From Salinibacter sp. 10B (lineage in GTDB: Bacteria > Bacteroidota > Rhodothermia > Rhodothermales > Salinibacteraceae), in NCBI RefSeq assembly GCF_002954405.1, contig NZ_MQWC01000004.1:780065-844064 (forward strand): a stretch of 64,000 nucleotides of DNA. The letters run 5' to 3'. The first letter of the stretch is position 1. Every line of letters begins with the position of its first letter. The position numbers and the translations under genes were made by a program. The notes under the pieces are model-generated. The model searched no databases, was not told the origin of the DNA, and worked only from the letters and a program-made list of their open reading frames with translations. Below are positions 1 to 6,935 of the stretch, piece by piece.

Positions 1-48
1 GAATCGATCGTCGGAATGAGTTGCCCGAGTGGTCGTACTTCGTGTTGC

Positions 49-88
49 GTATTGCGTATAGGTGGAGTCGATACGAAATACGCAATAC
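49..88. repeat. AT-leaning intergenic inverted repeat
   Basis: GTATTGCGTAT at 49-59 is matched by its exact reverse complement ATACGCAATAC at 78-88, inside a stretch that repeats variants of 'atacgaaatac'. It lies in the leader of the ABC1-kinase gene. It could form a hairpin but has no T-run, so I do not call it a terminator. It is probably a small intergenic repeat. Confidence 0.5.
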
Positions 89-144
89 GAAATACAGCTC
101 ACAAGTCCTCCTGGCGTCTCTTTTCCTGATTCAGCAGCCCTCCC

Positions 145-1512
145 ATGAGCCAGCAGCACAACTCGGACGATGACTTCCCCGCGTCGAAGATGGAGCGGAG
201 CAAGATCTTCGCAAAGACGGGCCTGAAGGTGGGAAAGAACTACGCCAAGTATCTCGCGGACCGGGTGACGGGCCGCGGCGGCGACGCGGAGGAGCGCAAG
301 CGCGACCTGAACACGAAAAACGCGGAGGACCTCTTCCGCGAATTTACCCGATTGCGGGGGACGGCGCTCAAGATGGCACAGTCGATGAGCATGGACACCG
401 GCATGATGCCGGACGAGTTCATGGAGGTCATGGCCGAGGCGCAATACAACGTGCCCCCGATGAACCGGGCGCTGGTCCGCAAACGCATCCGCGATGCCCT
501 GGGCAAGATGCCGGAACTGCTCTTCGACACATTTGAGTCGGAAGCACTGGCGGCGGCCTCCATCGGGCAGGTCCATCGGGCCCGCCTGAGCGACGGGCGG
601 GACGTGGCGGTGAAGGTGCAATACCCGAACGTGCGGGAGACCATCGAGTCCGACCTGACCGTGGCTCGCACGCTGTTCGGCCGCCTGGTGCGTGGGGGAA
701 GCATCGACTCACACTTCAATGAGGTGCGCGACCGCCTCCGGGAGGAAACCGACTACGTGAACGAAGCCGACAACATCGACTTCTTTGCGGAGCAGTACGA
801 CCAAGACGAGATTGTGGTGCCGCGGGCGGTCCGAGACTACTCGACCGAGACGGTACTCACGATGACGTACGTGGAGGGACAGCACCTGAAGGAGTTTCTA
901 CAGAACAATCCAGACCAAGCGGCGCGCAACCACTTTGGCCAGCTCCTGTGGGATTTCCTCCACGAACAGGTGGCCAGCAATCACCGAACGCTCCACGCCG
1001 ACGCCCATCCCGGCAACTTCCTCTTCCGCGACGACGGGCGGCTGGGCGTCATCGACTTCGGGTGCGTAAAAACCTTTCCGCAGGACTTCCGCGACGACAT
1101 GCTCCGGCTCTACCGAGCCCGCATGGCGGACGACGACCAGAACATCGAGCGGTTGTTGCACCAGCTCGACATCCTCCACGACGACCTCTCCGACGCGGTC
1201 CGCAACGAGATCCGCGCCTTCTTCGACCAGTATGGCTCACTGATCGTGGAACCGTATCGCACGCCGACCTTCGACTTCGGCGATCCTGAATTCAGCCAGC
1301 GACTACACGACTGCTTTCAGGAGGCCTCTCGCCTACGCGAGGTGGTGGGCTCCCCGCACTTCATCTTCCTCAACAAAGCGCTGGTGGGCCTGCTCAACCT
1401 CCTCACCCAACTGGAGCCCGTGATTGACACGACCCACAGCGTGGAGTTGCTGAACGACGAGTTGGAGACCCTGGGAGAAACGCCAGTTCCGTCGTGCAGT
1501 GCCTCCAACTGA
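145..1512 (+). CDS. ABC1/AarF (UbiB/ADCK-like) atypical kinase
   Basis: The 455-aa protein belongs to the ABC1 (AarF/UbiB/COQ8) family of protein-kinase-like ATPases, whose members act on quinone or lipid metabolism; the substrate cannot be read from sequence. Visible motifs are the alanine-rich nucleotide loop AAASIGQVH (about 137-144), a VAVK lysine near 157, the catalytic HADAHPGN (284-291) and the metal-binding DFG (304-306). The family KxGQ motif reads KMAQ (76-79), a Gly-to-Ala change. No membrane helix is obvious, so the protein is probably cytosolic or peripheral. The ATG at 145 gives a full-length kinase. The gene stands alone and faces the tRNA-Arg terminator. The family is secure; the role is open. 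Confidence 0.9.
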   Translation: MSQQHNSDDDFPASKMERSKIFAKTGLKVGKNYAKYLADRVTGRGGDAEERKRDLNTKNAEDLFREFTRLRGTALKMAQSMSMDTGMMPDEFMEVMAEAQYNVPPMNRALVRKRIRDALGKMPELLFDTFESEALAAASIGQVHRARLSDGRDVAVKVQYPNVRETIESDLTVARTLFGRLVRGGSIDSHFNEVRDRLREETDYVNEADNIDFFAEQYDQDEIVVPRAVRDYSTETVLTMTYVEGQHLKEFLQNNPDQAARNHFGQLLWDFLHEQVASNHRTLHADAHPGNFLFRDDGRLGVIDFGCVKTFPQDFRDDMLRLYRARMADDDQNIERLLHQLDILHDDLSDAVRNEIRAFFDQYGSLIVEPYRTPTFDFGDPEFSQRLHDCFQEASRLREVVGSPHFIFLNKALVGLLNLLTQLEPVIDTTHSVELLNDELETLGETPVPSCSASN

Positions 1513-1596
1513 TGAGGCGCGAGGAGTGAAGCGTGAGGAGCGAGTGACAAGCGTTGCTCACGCATCTCGTTTTCACCCATCACGCGTTCAAACGAA

Positions 1597-1628
1597 AAAC
1601 CCTCCCGAACGGCGATTCAGGAGGGTTT
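1597..1628 (-). terminator. Rho-independent terminator of tRNA-Arg(GCG)
   Basis: AAACCCTCC (1597-1605) pairs with GGAGGGTTT (1620-1628) around a 14-nt loop. On the minus strand the stem is followed by a run of five T then CGTTT, so it ends the tRNA-Arg transcript. The plus-strand T-run is only three bases, so it may weakly stop the kinase gene too. Confidence 0.75.
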
Positions 1629-1633
1629 CGGGG

Positions 1634-1707
1634 CCTGCCCGGGAGGATTCGAACCCCCGGCCTCAGCCTCCGCAAGGCTGCGCTCTGTCCGACTGAGCTA
1701 CGGGCAG
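1634..1707 (-). tRNA. tRNA-Arg(GCG)
   Basis: On the minus strand a complete cloverleaf folds: acceptor CTGCCCG/CGGGCAG, D-arm GCTC/GAGC, anticodon stem CAGCC/GGCTG with loop TTGCGGA, a 5-nt variable loop, and T-arm GGGGG-TTCGAAT-CCTCC. The anticodon is GCG, reading CGC and probably CGU. Discriminator is G and CCA is not encoded. Most bacteria read this box with an A34 (inosine) tRNA, so G34 is unusual. Confidence 0.9.
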
Positions 1708-1798
1708 GTGTCTCGGTAAGTGCGTCCCTCTACACGACTGCCAGTGCCGAAAAGATCCGACGACGCGGGTTCTCACGAAGTGTTCACTGTCCGACCGT

Positions 1799-2262
1799 CT
1801 ATCGCAGTCCGTCGCGGGACGGCGGGACATCGAATCCATTCCCCTCGTACTGAACCTCGTCGTCTGCCCCGTTCTCGTGAATGCGATGTCCATGTTCATC
1901 GGACAGCCGTATGCGTCGTCGTAGTCTACAGCTAAGCGATGATGGTCTCTGTCCAATGCGCGCTCTACAATGCCGAAGAGGGCCTCGAGGGTGTAATCGC
2001 TCTCCGGGATGTCGTGCAACGCCGGCGCTCCCGTACCGGGATGCCGGAGCGTGTCGTCGGATGCCGGATCGAGCACCGCCACTACGGTGTCGGCCGGCCC
2101 CTTGACCATAACAGGCGTCGACCACGCCGAGCAGTAGCCCCTGACACTCAGGGTGTACTGATACCGTGAGACGTCCTGGTGTCGGTCCCCCCATCCCTCG
2201 TAATGTCCAGCGACGGCTATTGGCGCGTGCTGGGGCGCCCAATGTCCATCTCGCCACGTCGG
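1799..2262 (-). pseudogene. Frameshifted DUF6174-like relic
   Basis: Read on the minus strand from about 2262, one frame gives a DUF6174-like sequence (YQYTLSVRGYC, then VMVKGPADTVVAV, YTLEALFGIVERALD, VDYDDAYG). At about 1880 the similarity jumps to another frame (HENGADDEVQYEGNGF) and ends at a TAG at 1799, consistent with loss of a single base. No ATG or signal peptide precedes the domain: an in-frame stop lies near 2262. Intact relatives are usually small exported or lipoproteins. I therefore read this as a decayed gene missing its 5' end and carrying one frameshift. The family call is from memory of its motif pattern. Confidence 0.55.
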
Positions 2263-2328
2263 GAATCAATGTACCGGCGATGTATATTCAACGCCTCTTC
2301 GCTTGTCCGTCCTGACCTCCGTTTTCTT

Positions 2329-3357
2329 ATGGATCGCCCTCGAGTGCGCGAGCTGCTGGGACTGGCGGTCGACATCATCATGCTGGTCCTCATTGTCGCC
2401 AATCTCACCCTCATCATTATCGACTGGGGATTCGAGAGTGTTATCGTCCAGCGACAGCTCCAGACCTATCTCCCGTCGGTGCACCGATGGTACGACGAGA
2501 CCATCCATCAACACTTTCTCTTCTATGACCTGGCCTTCGTCGCAATTTTCGTCACCGAAATCCTCATCCGCTGGGGCCTAGCCATTTACCGGCAACGCTA
2601 CCACCGATGGTTCTTCTACCCGTTCGTCCATTGGTACGACGTGCTGGGCTGCATTCCGGTGAGCTCCCTCCGATCCCTGCGCCTCTTTCGGGTGATCGCG
2701 ATGATCCCCAAAATGCAGCGCCTCGGCCTCTTTGACCTGAAAAAGACCTACGTCTACGAGAAATTTGAGAAGTACCGGGCCATTCTGCTGGAGGAGATCA
2801 GCGACCGGGTCACTGTTCGCATCATTGAGGGTCTTCAGAAAGAAATCCGCGGGAGCCACCCGGTCACCGATCGTATCGCCAAGGAAGTCATCGAGCCCCA
2901 ACGCGAGGCCCTCATCCAAGCCCTCACGCATCGCCTCCAGGAGGCCACCGCCGTTGCCTACAGCAGCCGTCAAGACGACTTTCACGACTACCTCGACGAC
3001 GTCATTGCCGAGGCGGTCAACCGGAATCGCGAGATTAATACGATTGCGTCCCTGCCCGGTGTGGGAACTCCGATGGCGACACTGCTGGAGAACGCCATCA
3101 GCGACATTGTCTTCAACGTCATCGACCGGATGGTAGAAGACGTGGCATCGCTCGAAAACGACCGCGTCATTGCGGAGGTGACCGCCATTTCGACCGACAC
3201 CCTGCTCAGCCCGAAATACGACCAACGGCTGAATCGACTGGCCCGATCGGTCGTCCTCCAATCCCTCGACGTCATTAAGGAGCACGTGGAAATTAAGACG
3301 TGGAAGCAAACCTACTCGGACCCGTCTTCGCCCCAACCTGCTCCCGCCGCCTCGTAA
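2329..3357 (+). CDS. Voltage-sensor-like membrane protein
   Basis: From the ATG at 2329 the product is 342 aa; an in-frame upstream extension to 2179 exists but looks untranslated. Hydrophobic segments lie at about 9-32 and 63-82, followed by an amphipathic stretch and an S4-like helix in which arginines recur every third residue (LRSLRLFRVI, about 112-121). This resembles the S1-S4 part of the ion-transport superfamily, but no pore-selectivity motif is visible. The remaining 210 or so residues are soluble, mostly helical and acidic. It could be a sensor or a truncated channel relative. The next gene starts 12 bp downstream, so the two are probably co-transcribed. Confidence 0.65.
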   Translation: MDRPRVRELLGLAVDIIMLVLIVANLTLIIIDWGFESVIVQRQLQTYLPSVHRWYDETIHQHFLFYDLAFVAIFVTEILIRWGLAIYRQRYHRWFFYPFVHWYDVLGCIPVSSLRSLRLFRVIAMIPKMQRLGLFDLKKTYVYEKFEKYRAILLEEISDRVTVRIIEGLQKEIRGSHPVTDRIAKEVIEPQREALIQALTHRLQEATAVAYSSRQDDFHDYLDDVIAEAVNRNREINTIASLPGVGTPMATLLENAISDIVFNVIDRMVEDVASLENDRVIAEVTAISTDTLLSPKYDQRLNRLARSVVLQSLDVIKEHVEIKTWKQTYSDPSSPQPAPAAS

Positions 3358-3369
3358 TCCTGTACTCTC

Positions 3370-4494
3370 ATGGCCGGCCTCTACGTTCACGTCCCCTTCC
3401 GATCTGCGCCGCGCTCCTACGACGAAAGCTACTGCGTCGTCCCCGACCCAACGGATGTGTCTGAATACGAAACGGCCCTGCAACGGGAGTTGCGGGCCTA
3501 CGCTCGGGAGTACGCGGCCGAAGAGCCGATGACCACCGTGTACGCGGGAGGAGGACGGCCCTCGCTCCTGCCACTGAACACCGTCCATACCCTGCTCACA
3601 ACTCTGGTGGAGGTGTTCGATGCCTCCGCATTTGAAGAAGCAACCGCGGAAGTGAATCCCGCCGACGCCTCCGTCGGCTACCTGCACGGCCTGCGGCACA
3701 TGGGCTTCGACCGACTCAGTCTCGACGTACTCTCGTTTTTTCCCGACGACTTGCGCACGTTTGATGGGCCCCACTCCGCAGAAGACGCCATTTCCGCCCT
3801 CCGGCACGCCCGAACGGCTGGCTTCGACGAACTATCCATTGACCTTCTGTTCAGTCCTCAGCAGCCCCTTTCTCGCTGGCGGGCCTCCCTCCAGTTGACC
3901 GTGGAGCTACGGGTGCCCCATGTCACCCTCCTCGAAGCCCCCTCTGCTCCGCCTACGGAATCGGCCCAATCGGCCCTGGCCGAGCGACTGGAGTACGCAA
4001 TGACTTTCCTTCAATCGGAGGGCTACGAGCAGTACGAACTCACCCACTTTGCCCGACCGGGCCACCGTTCAGCACACCAGGAGCACTACTACGACCACGG
4101 CAACTACTTGGGCGTGGGACCCGCCGCCGAGTCGTTCTGGTGGATCGATCGCGCCCACCGCTCCGTTGGGCGCCGATGGACAAATGTAAGCGACCTGGCG
4201 CGCTACGCAACGCTCTTGGACCACCAGTACCCACCGGTGGCGTACCGTCAGACGCTCGACCGTCGTGCACTGGCGCGCGAGTACGTGCTCTTGCGGCTCC
4301 GAACCGCCGCGGGACTCGACCTCGCCCGCCTGGCGGAGCAGTACGATCTCGACTTGCGAGCCGAAAAGGAGAACGTGATCGAGAGCCTTCAGGATCACGG
4401 GCTACTCACGGTCGAGCGTGATACACTTCGGCTCACGAATCGTGGCCGTCTGCTCGCCGACGGCATTGCAGAACGCCTGCTCTCCTTCGACTGA
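3370..4494 (+). CDS. HemW-like (coproporphyrinogen oxidase-like) protein lacking the radical-SAM cysteines
   Basis: The 374-aa protein follows the HemW family plan: N-terminal LYVHVPF (4-10), a GGGRPSLL strand-loop (60-67; family GGGTPSLL), a central barrel, HYYDHGNYLGVGPAAESF (about 238-255) and a C-terminal HemW-type winged region. The CxxxCxxC motif that should follow VPF and bind the 4Fe-4S cluster is replaced: the expected cysteines are Arg11, Arg15 and Asp18. The protein therefore should not be a canonical radical SAM enzyme. It may retain heme or partner binding like other non-enzymatic HemW relatives, which is inference. It sits between a membrane protein and a GNAT gene with short spacing, suggesting one transcript from 2329 to 4977. 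Confidence 0.8.
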   Translation: MAGLYVHVPFRSAPRSYDESYCVVPDPTDVSEYETALQRELRAYAREYAAEEPMTTVYAGGGRPSLLPLNTVHTLLTTLVEVFDASAFEEATAEVNPADASVGYLHGLRHMGFDRLSLDVLSFFPDDLRTFDGPHSAEDAISALRHARTAGFDELSIDLLFSPQQPLSRWRASLQLTVELRVPHVTLLEAPSAPPTESAQSALAERLEYAMTFLQSEGYEQYELTHFARPGHRSAHQEHYYDHGNYLGVGPAAESFWWIDRAHRSVGRRWTNVSDLARYATLLDHQYPPVAYRQTLDRRALAREYVLLRLRTAAGLDLARLAEQYDLDLRAEKENVIESLQDHGLLTVERDTLRLTNRGRLLADGIAERLLSFD

Positions 4495-4509
4495 CCATCG
4501 ATCCGATCC

Positions 4510-4977
4510 GTGCCGAACCTCCGTCGTGCCACACGTGCTGAGGATCTGGACGCCGCTCGGCGCCTCTTTCGCGAGTACGTGGAGGAACTCGACTTTGCCC
4601 TCGACTTTCAGGACGTCGAAGCCGAGCTGGAGGCTCTACCCGGCCCGTATGCCGCGCCGGACGGCGCCATTCTTCTCGCCGATGTCGAAGGAAGCCTCGC
4701 GGGCGTGGTTGCCGTGAAACCACTCGACGAAGACGGCGTCTGCGAAATGAAACGCCTCTATGTACGCCCCCACCACCGCACACAGGGCGTGGGGCGTGCG
4801 CTGGGGACTGCGATCCTGGACACAGCCCGCGCTCTCGGCTACGATACAATGCGACTCGACACGGTCGAGTCCATGACGGCTGCCCGATCGCTGTACCGGT
4901 CGCTCGGGTTCGAGGAACGCTCGGCCTACTACCACAACCCGTTGCCGGACGTCGTGTACATGGAACGCGAGCTCTAG
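4510..4977 (+). CDS. GNAT family N-acetyltransferase
   Basis: A 155-aa cytosolic protein with the GNAT fold. It has an N-terminal Arg-rich strand-helix, VVAVKP and the acetyl-CoA pyrophosphate loop RPHHRTQGVGRALG (about 86-99, family pattern Q/RxxGxG/A), then a C-terminal Y-LGFEERSAYY signature. Its substrate is unknown. The frame opens with GTG at 4510, 16 bp after the HemW-like stop. No nearby ATG keeps the whole domain. Confidence 0.85.
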   Translation: MPNLRRATRAEDLDAARRLFREYVEELDFALDFQDVEAELEALPGPYAAPDGAILLADVEGSLAGVVAVKPLDEDGVCEMKRLYVRPHHRTQGVGRALGTAILDTARALGYDTMRLDTVESMTAARSLYRSLGFEERSAYYHNPLPDVVYMEREL

Positions 4978-5023
4978 CGTCTGGTCCTACCGCCCCTTGC
5001 TCCTCTACTGCCTCCCTCCGCTG

Positions 5024-5500
5024 ATGCTTATCCGCTTCCTTCCCGTCCTGCTCCTATTCGGCCTCACGTTCGGCTGTACCTCGAACGAAACTGAATCGGA
5101 GACCAAAGACCTGTCCTTCCAGGAAGGCACCCTTGCGTTCGTCCAACCGAACGGCGACACGCTGACGACCATTGCCCTCGCAATTGCGGACTCGGATGCT
5201 GAACGCACGCGGGGGCTCATGCGACAACGCTCCCTCGGCTATGAGCGTGGCATGCTCTTTATCTTCGACGCAGTGGACACGGGGGGAATGTGGATGCGCA
5301 ACACCCCTCTCCCGCTTGACATCGTATTCGTGGCCCCGGACTCGCAGGTCATCAACATCGCCCGCCGTACAACGCCGTTTTCCGAAAAGACCATTGAGCC
5401 GGACGGGCCCCGAAAGTTCGTCGTCGAGGTGCGTGCAGGCTTCGCCGACCGTTTTGGTCTTACGGATAGCACCCGGGTGCGCTGGACCCGCACCCCGTAG
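5024..5500 (+). CDS. DUF192 lipoprotein (copy 1)
   Basis: The 158-aa product starts with a short hydrophobic leader ending in a lipobox (LTFGC), so it is likely lipid-anchored and faces the periplasm. The mature part is a single DUF192 domain: LTTIALAIADSDAERTRGLM, then RGMLFIFD, MWMRNTPLPLDIVFV and VVEVRAGFADRFGL. DUF192 is a small beta-barrel fold of unknown function. I chose the ATG at 5024 over a TTG at 4997 because it gives a compact signal peptide. A paralogue follows 35 bp downstream, clearly a tandem duplication. Confidence 0.85.
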   Translation: MLIRFLPVLLLFGLTFGCTSNETESETKDLSFQEGTLAFVQPNGDTLTTIALAIADSDAERTRGLMRQRSLGYERGMLFIFDAVDTGGMWMRNTPLPLDIVFVAPDSQVINIARRTTPFSEKTIEPDGPRKFVVEVRAGFADRFGLTDSTRVRWTRTP

Positions 5501-5535
5501 GGGTGTGTGCCGCTCGGCTCCTATCGTTTCTCCCT

Positions 5536-6072
5536 ATGACTTTTGCCTCGCCTCTGCTCATGGCCCCTCCGAAAGTGTTCCTCCCTCTTCTCCTGGCCTT
5601 CTCGATCATCCTCGCGCCAGCGTGCTCGACCGACAATGGCGAGGACGCCCCGTCCGCCTCCTCAGACACGACGTCCATTCCCTTCGACAACGAAGGACAG
5701 CTCGCCTTCGTGCAAGACCGTGACACGCTCGTTCTGATCGATCTTGAGATTGCTGAATCCGATTCTGCCCAAAAGCGGGGCATGATGCAGCGCGAAGGAT
5801 TTCCGAACGAGACGAGCGGCATGCTCTTTCCATTCGACGAGGAGCGAAAACGAAGCTTCTGGATGGCGAACACCCCCCTCTCCCTCGACCTCTTCTTTAT
5901 CAGCGCCGACTCGCAAATTGTGCGCATCAAGAAGTACGCACAGCCGAACAGTGCGACCTCCATCCCCTCCCAGGCTCCGGCCCAATATGTGCTCGAAACC
6001 GGCGCCGGCTTTGCCGACAGCTACGGCATCGTGGAGGGTGACCGCGTGCGATGGCGTCGAACCGACGAATGA
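5536..6072 (+). CDS. DUF192 lipoprotein (copy 2)
   Basis: This 178-aa paralogue of the preceding gene has a hydrophobic leader with a lipobox-like LAPAC and one DUF192 domain (LVLIDLEIAESDSAQKRGMM, SGMLFPFDEE, FWMANTPLSLDLFF, YVLETGAGFADSYGI). A later ATG at 5560 would still leave a good signal peptide. The two copies keep the same order of motifs but have diverged strongly between them, so the duplication is old. No downstream gene follows in this direction before the tRNA-Leu. Confidence 0.85.
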   Translation: MTFASPLLMAPPKVFLPLLLAFSIILAPACSTDNGEDAPSASSDTTSIPFDNEGQLAFVQDRDTLVLIDLEIAESDSAQKRGMMQREGFPNETSGMLFPFDEERKRSFWMANTPLSLDLFFISADSQIVRIKKYAQPNSATSIPSQAPAQYVLETGAGFADSYGIVEGDRVRWRRTDE

Positions 6073-6148
6073 GGGCATGGGCTTTTCCCTGAGCAGACCC
6101 GCCTCTCCTATGTTCAACTCGAAAGCAGGGTATCTTCAGGATCCGGCC

Positions 6149-6232
6149 TATACGGAATCCGGCGGTCGATGACGGGCCCAATGCCCTCGGATATGGCAGT
6201 CCCCGTCCTTCTGATGTGACTCCTGCTCCCGG
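6149..6232. repeat. Dispersed intergenic repeat, copy A
   Basis: A stretch beginning TATACGGAATCCGGCGG matches 16845-16928 over about 85 bases: TATACGGAATCCG-CGGTCGATGACGGG is shared, then GG-ATGGCAGT or GG-AATGACAGTA, CCCGTCCT and GATGTGACTCC. Both copies lie in intergenic DNA and neither encodes a convincing peptide. The rest of the gap from 6073 to 6394 shows nothing else. Confidence 0.7.
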
Positions 6233-6394
6233 AACCCCGTCTGCCCCTCTCCTTCTTTCGGAGCGCGCCCCAAACGATGCCTCTGCCCTGATTGTAGAGA
6301 CAGAGAAATCAAAGGACCGAAGAGTTCTCTTCGGCTCGGAGATCCACTGCCGGACTTGAAATGTAACCCGGAAGCCAACGGGACTTGAATACAG

Positions 6395-6670
6395 TGCCCC
6401 AGGTGGGACTCGAACCCACACGGTGCGTGTGCACCAACGGATTTTCGTCTCACTCCGGCTTTCGCCAATCTGTGAGCTGGACTTTCTCTTCGTCCCGAAT
6501 GCCGTCGGGACGCTCCCCGTCAAGTCTCTGCACCTTCCCGTTCGGGCTTGGCTCAGGGTTGCCATTTTACAGGGTCCCCTGAATTTGAGGAGCATCATTC
6601 CAATCGTTGCCGACTGGACGCTCAAGGTCTTCCTCAAGTCCGTTGCGTCTACCAGTTCCGCCACCGGGGC
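6395..6670 (-). tRNA. tRNA-Leu(UAA) interrupted by a group I intron
   Basis: The 5' exon runs 6670-6636 (acceptor GCCCCGG, D-arm, anticodon stem ACGGA, then C-T-T) and the 3' exon 6445-6395 (AAAA, stem TCCGT, long variable arm GGTGC/GCACC, T-arm GTGGG-TTCGAGT-CCCAC, acceptor CTGGGGC, discriminator A). Joining them gives the loop CTTAAAA and anticodon TAA in an 86-nt tRNA with the class II variable arm expected for Leu. CCA is not encoded. The break lies between positions 34 and 35, exactly as in the cyanobacterial and plastid tRNA-Leu(UAA) intron. Confidence 0.93.
6446..6635 (-). other. Group I intron (190 nt) in tRNA-Leu(UAA)
   Basis: Conserved group I core elements appear in order on the minus strand: a P segment with AATTCAGGGGACCCTG (6570-6586), a Q segment AACCCTGAGCCAAGCC (6545-6560), an R segment GTGCAGAGACTTGACGG (6517-6533) and an S segment AAGAGAAAGTCC (6479-6490). 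P1 forms between exon CTT plus intron GAGG and the guide CCTTGAG, placing the obligatory U-G wobble at the 5' splice site. The intron ends in G. There is no homing-endonuclease reading frame and no room for one. At 190 nt it is compact compared with the usual 250-300 nt of cyanobacterial relatives (subgroup IC3). Confidence 0.93.
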
Positions 6671-6935
6671 ATATTATCGCAGATCATCGGTCCGCGACGC
6701 TCCGCGGAAGGTCGGATCATTGGGGACTCAGATCTCCTCCTCATCCCTCCTCCGTGTGCGTCCCCCCCAACAGACCAGGCCGGCTCTCTCCTGTCGTGGA
6801 GTCGCGTCGCAATTTCCCGAAATGAATCAACCCGCGTCGCAGGCGACCGTTTCGTCAGCACTATTTTCCGTCTGGCCTCCTCTCCGCGTTCGACTGCTTC
6901 TACAGCAACCCCCTTAGCTTTCTGTCCCGCGTCCA

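Noticed and set aside
2578-3807. 409-aa minus-strand frame across 2578-3807
   Set aside because: It is opposite the voltage-sensor-like and HemW-like genes, has no motif and mirrors their codon bias; a shadow frame.
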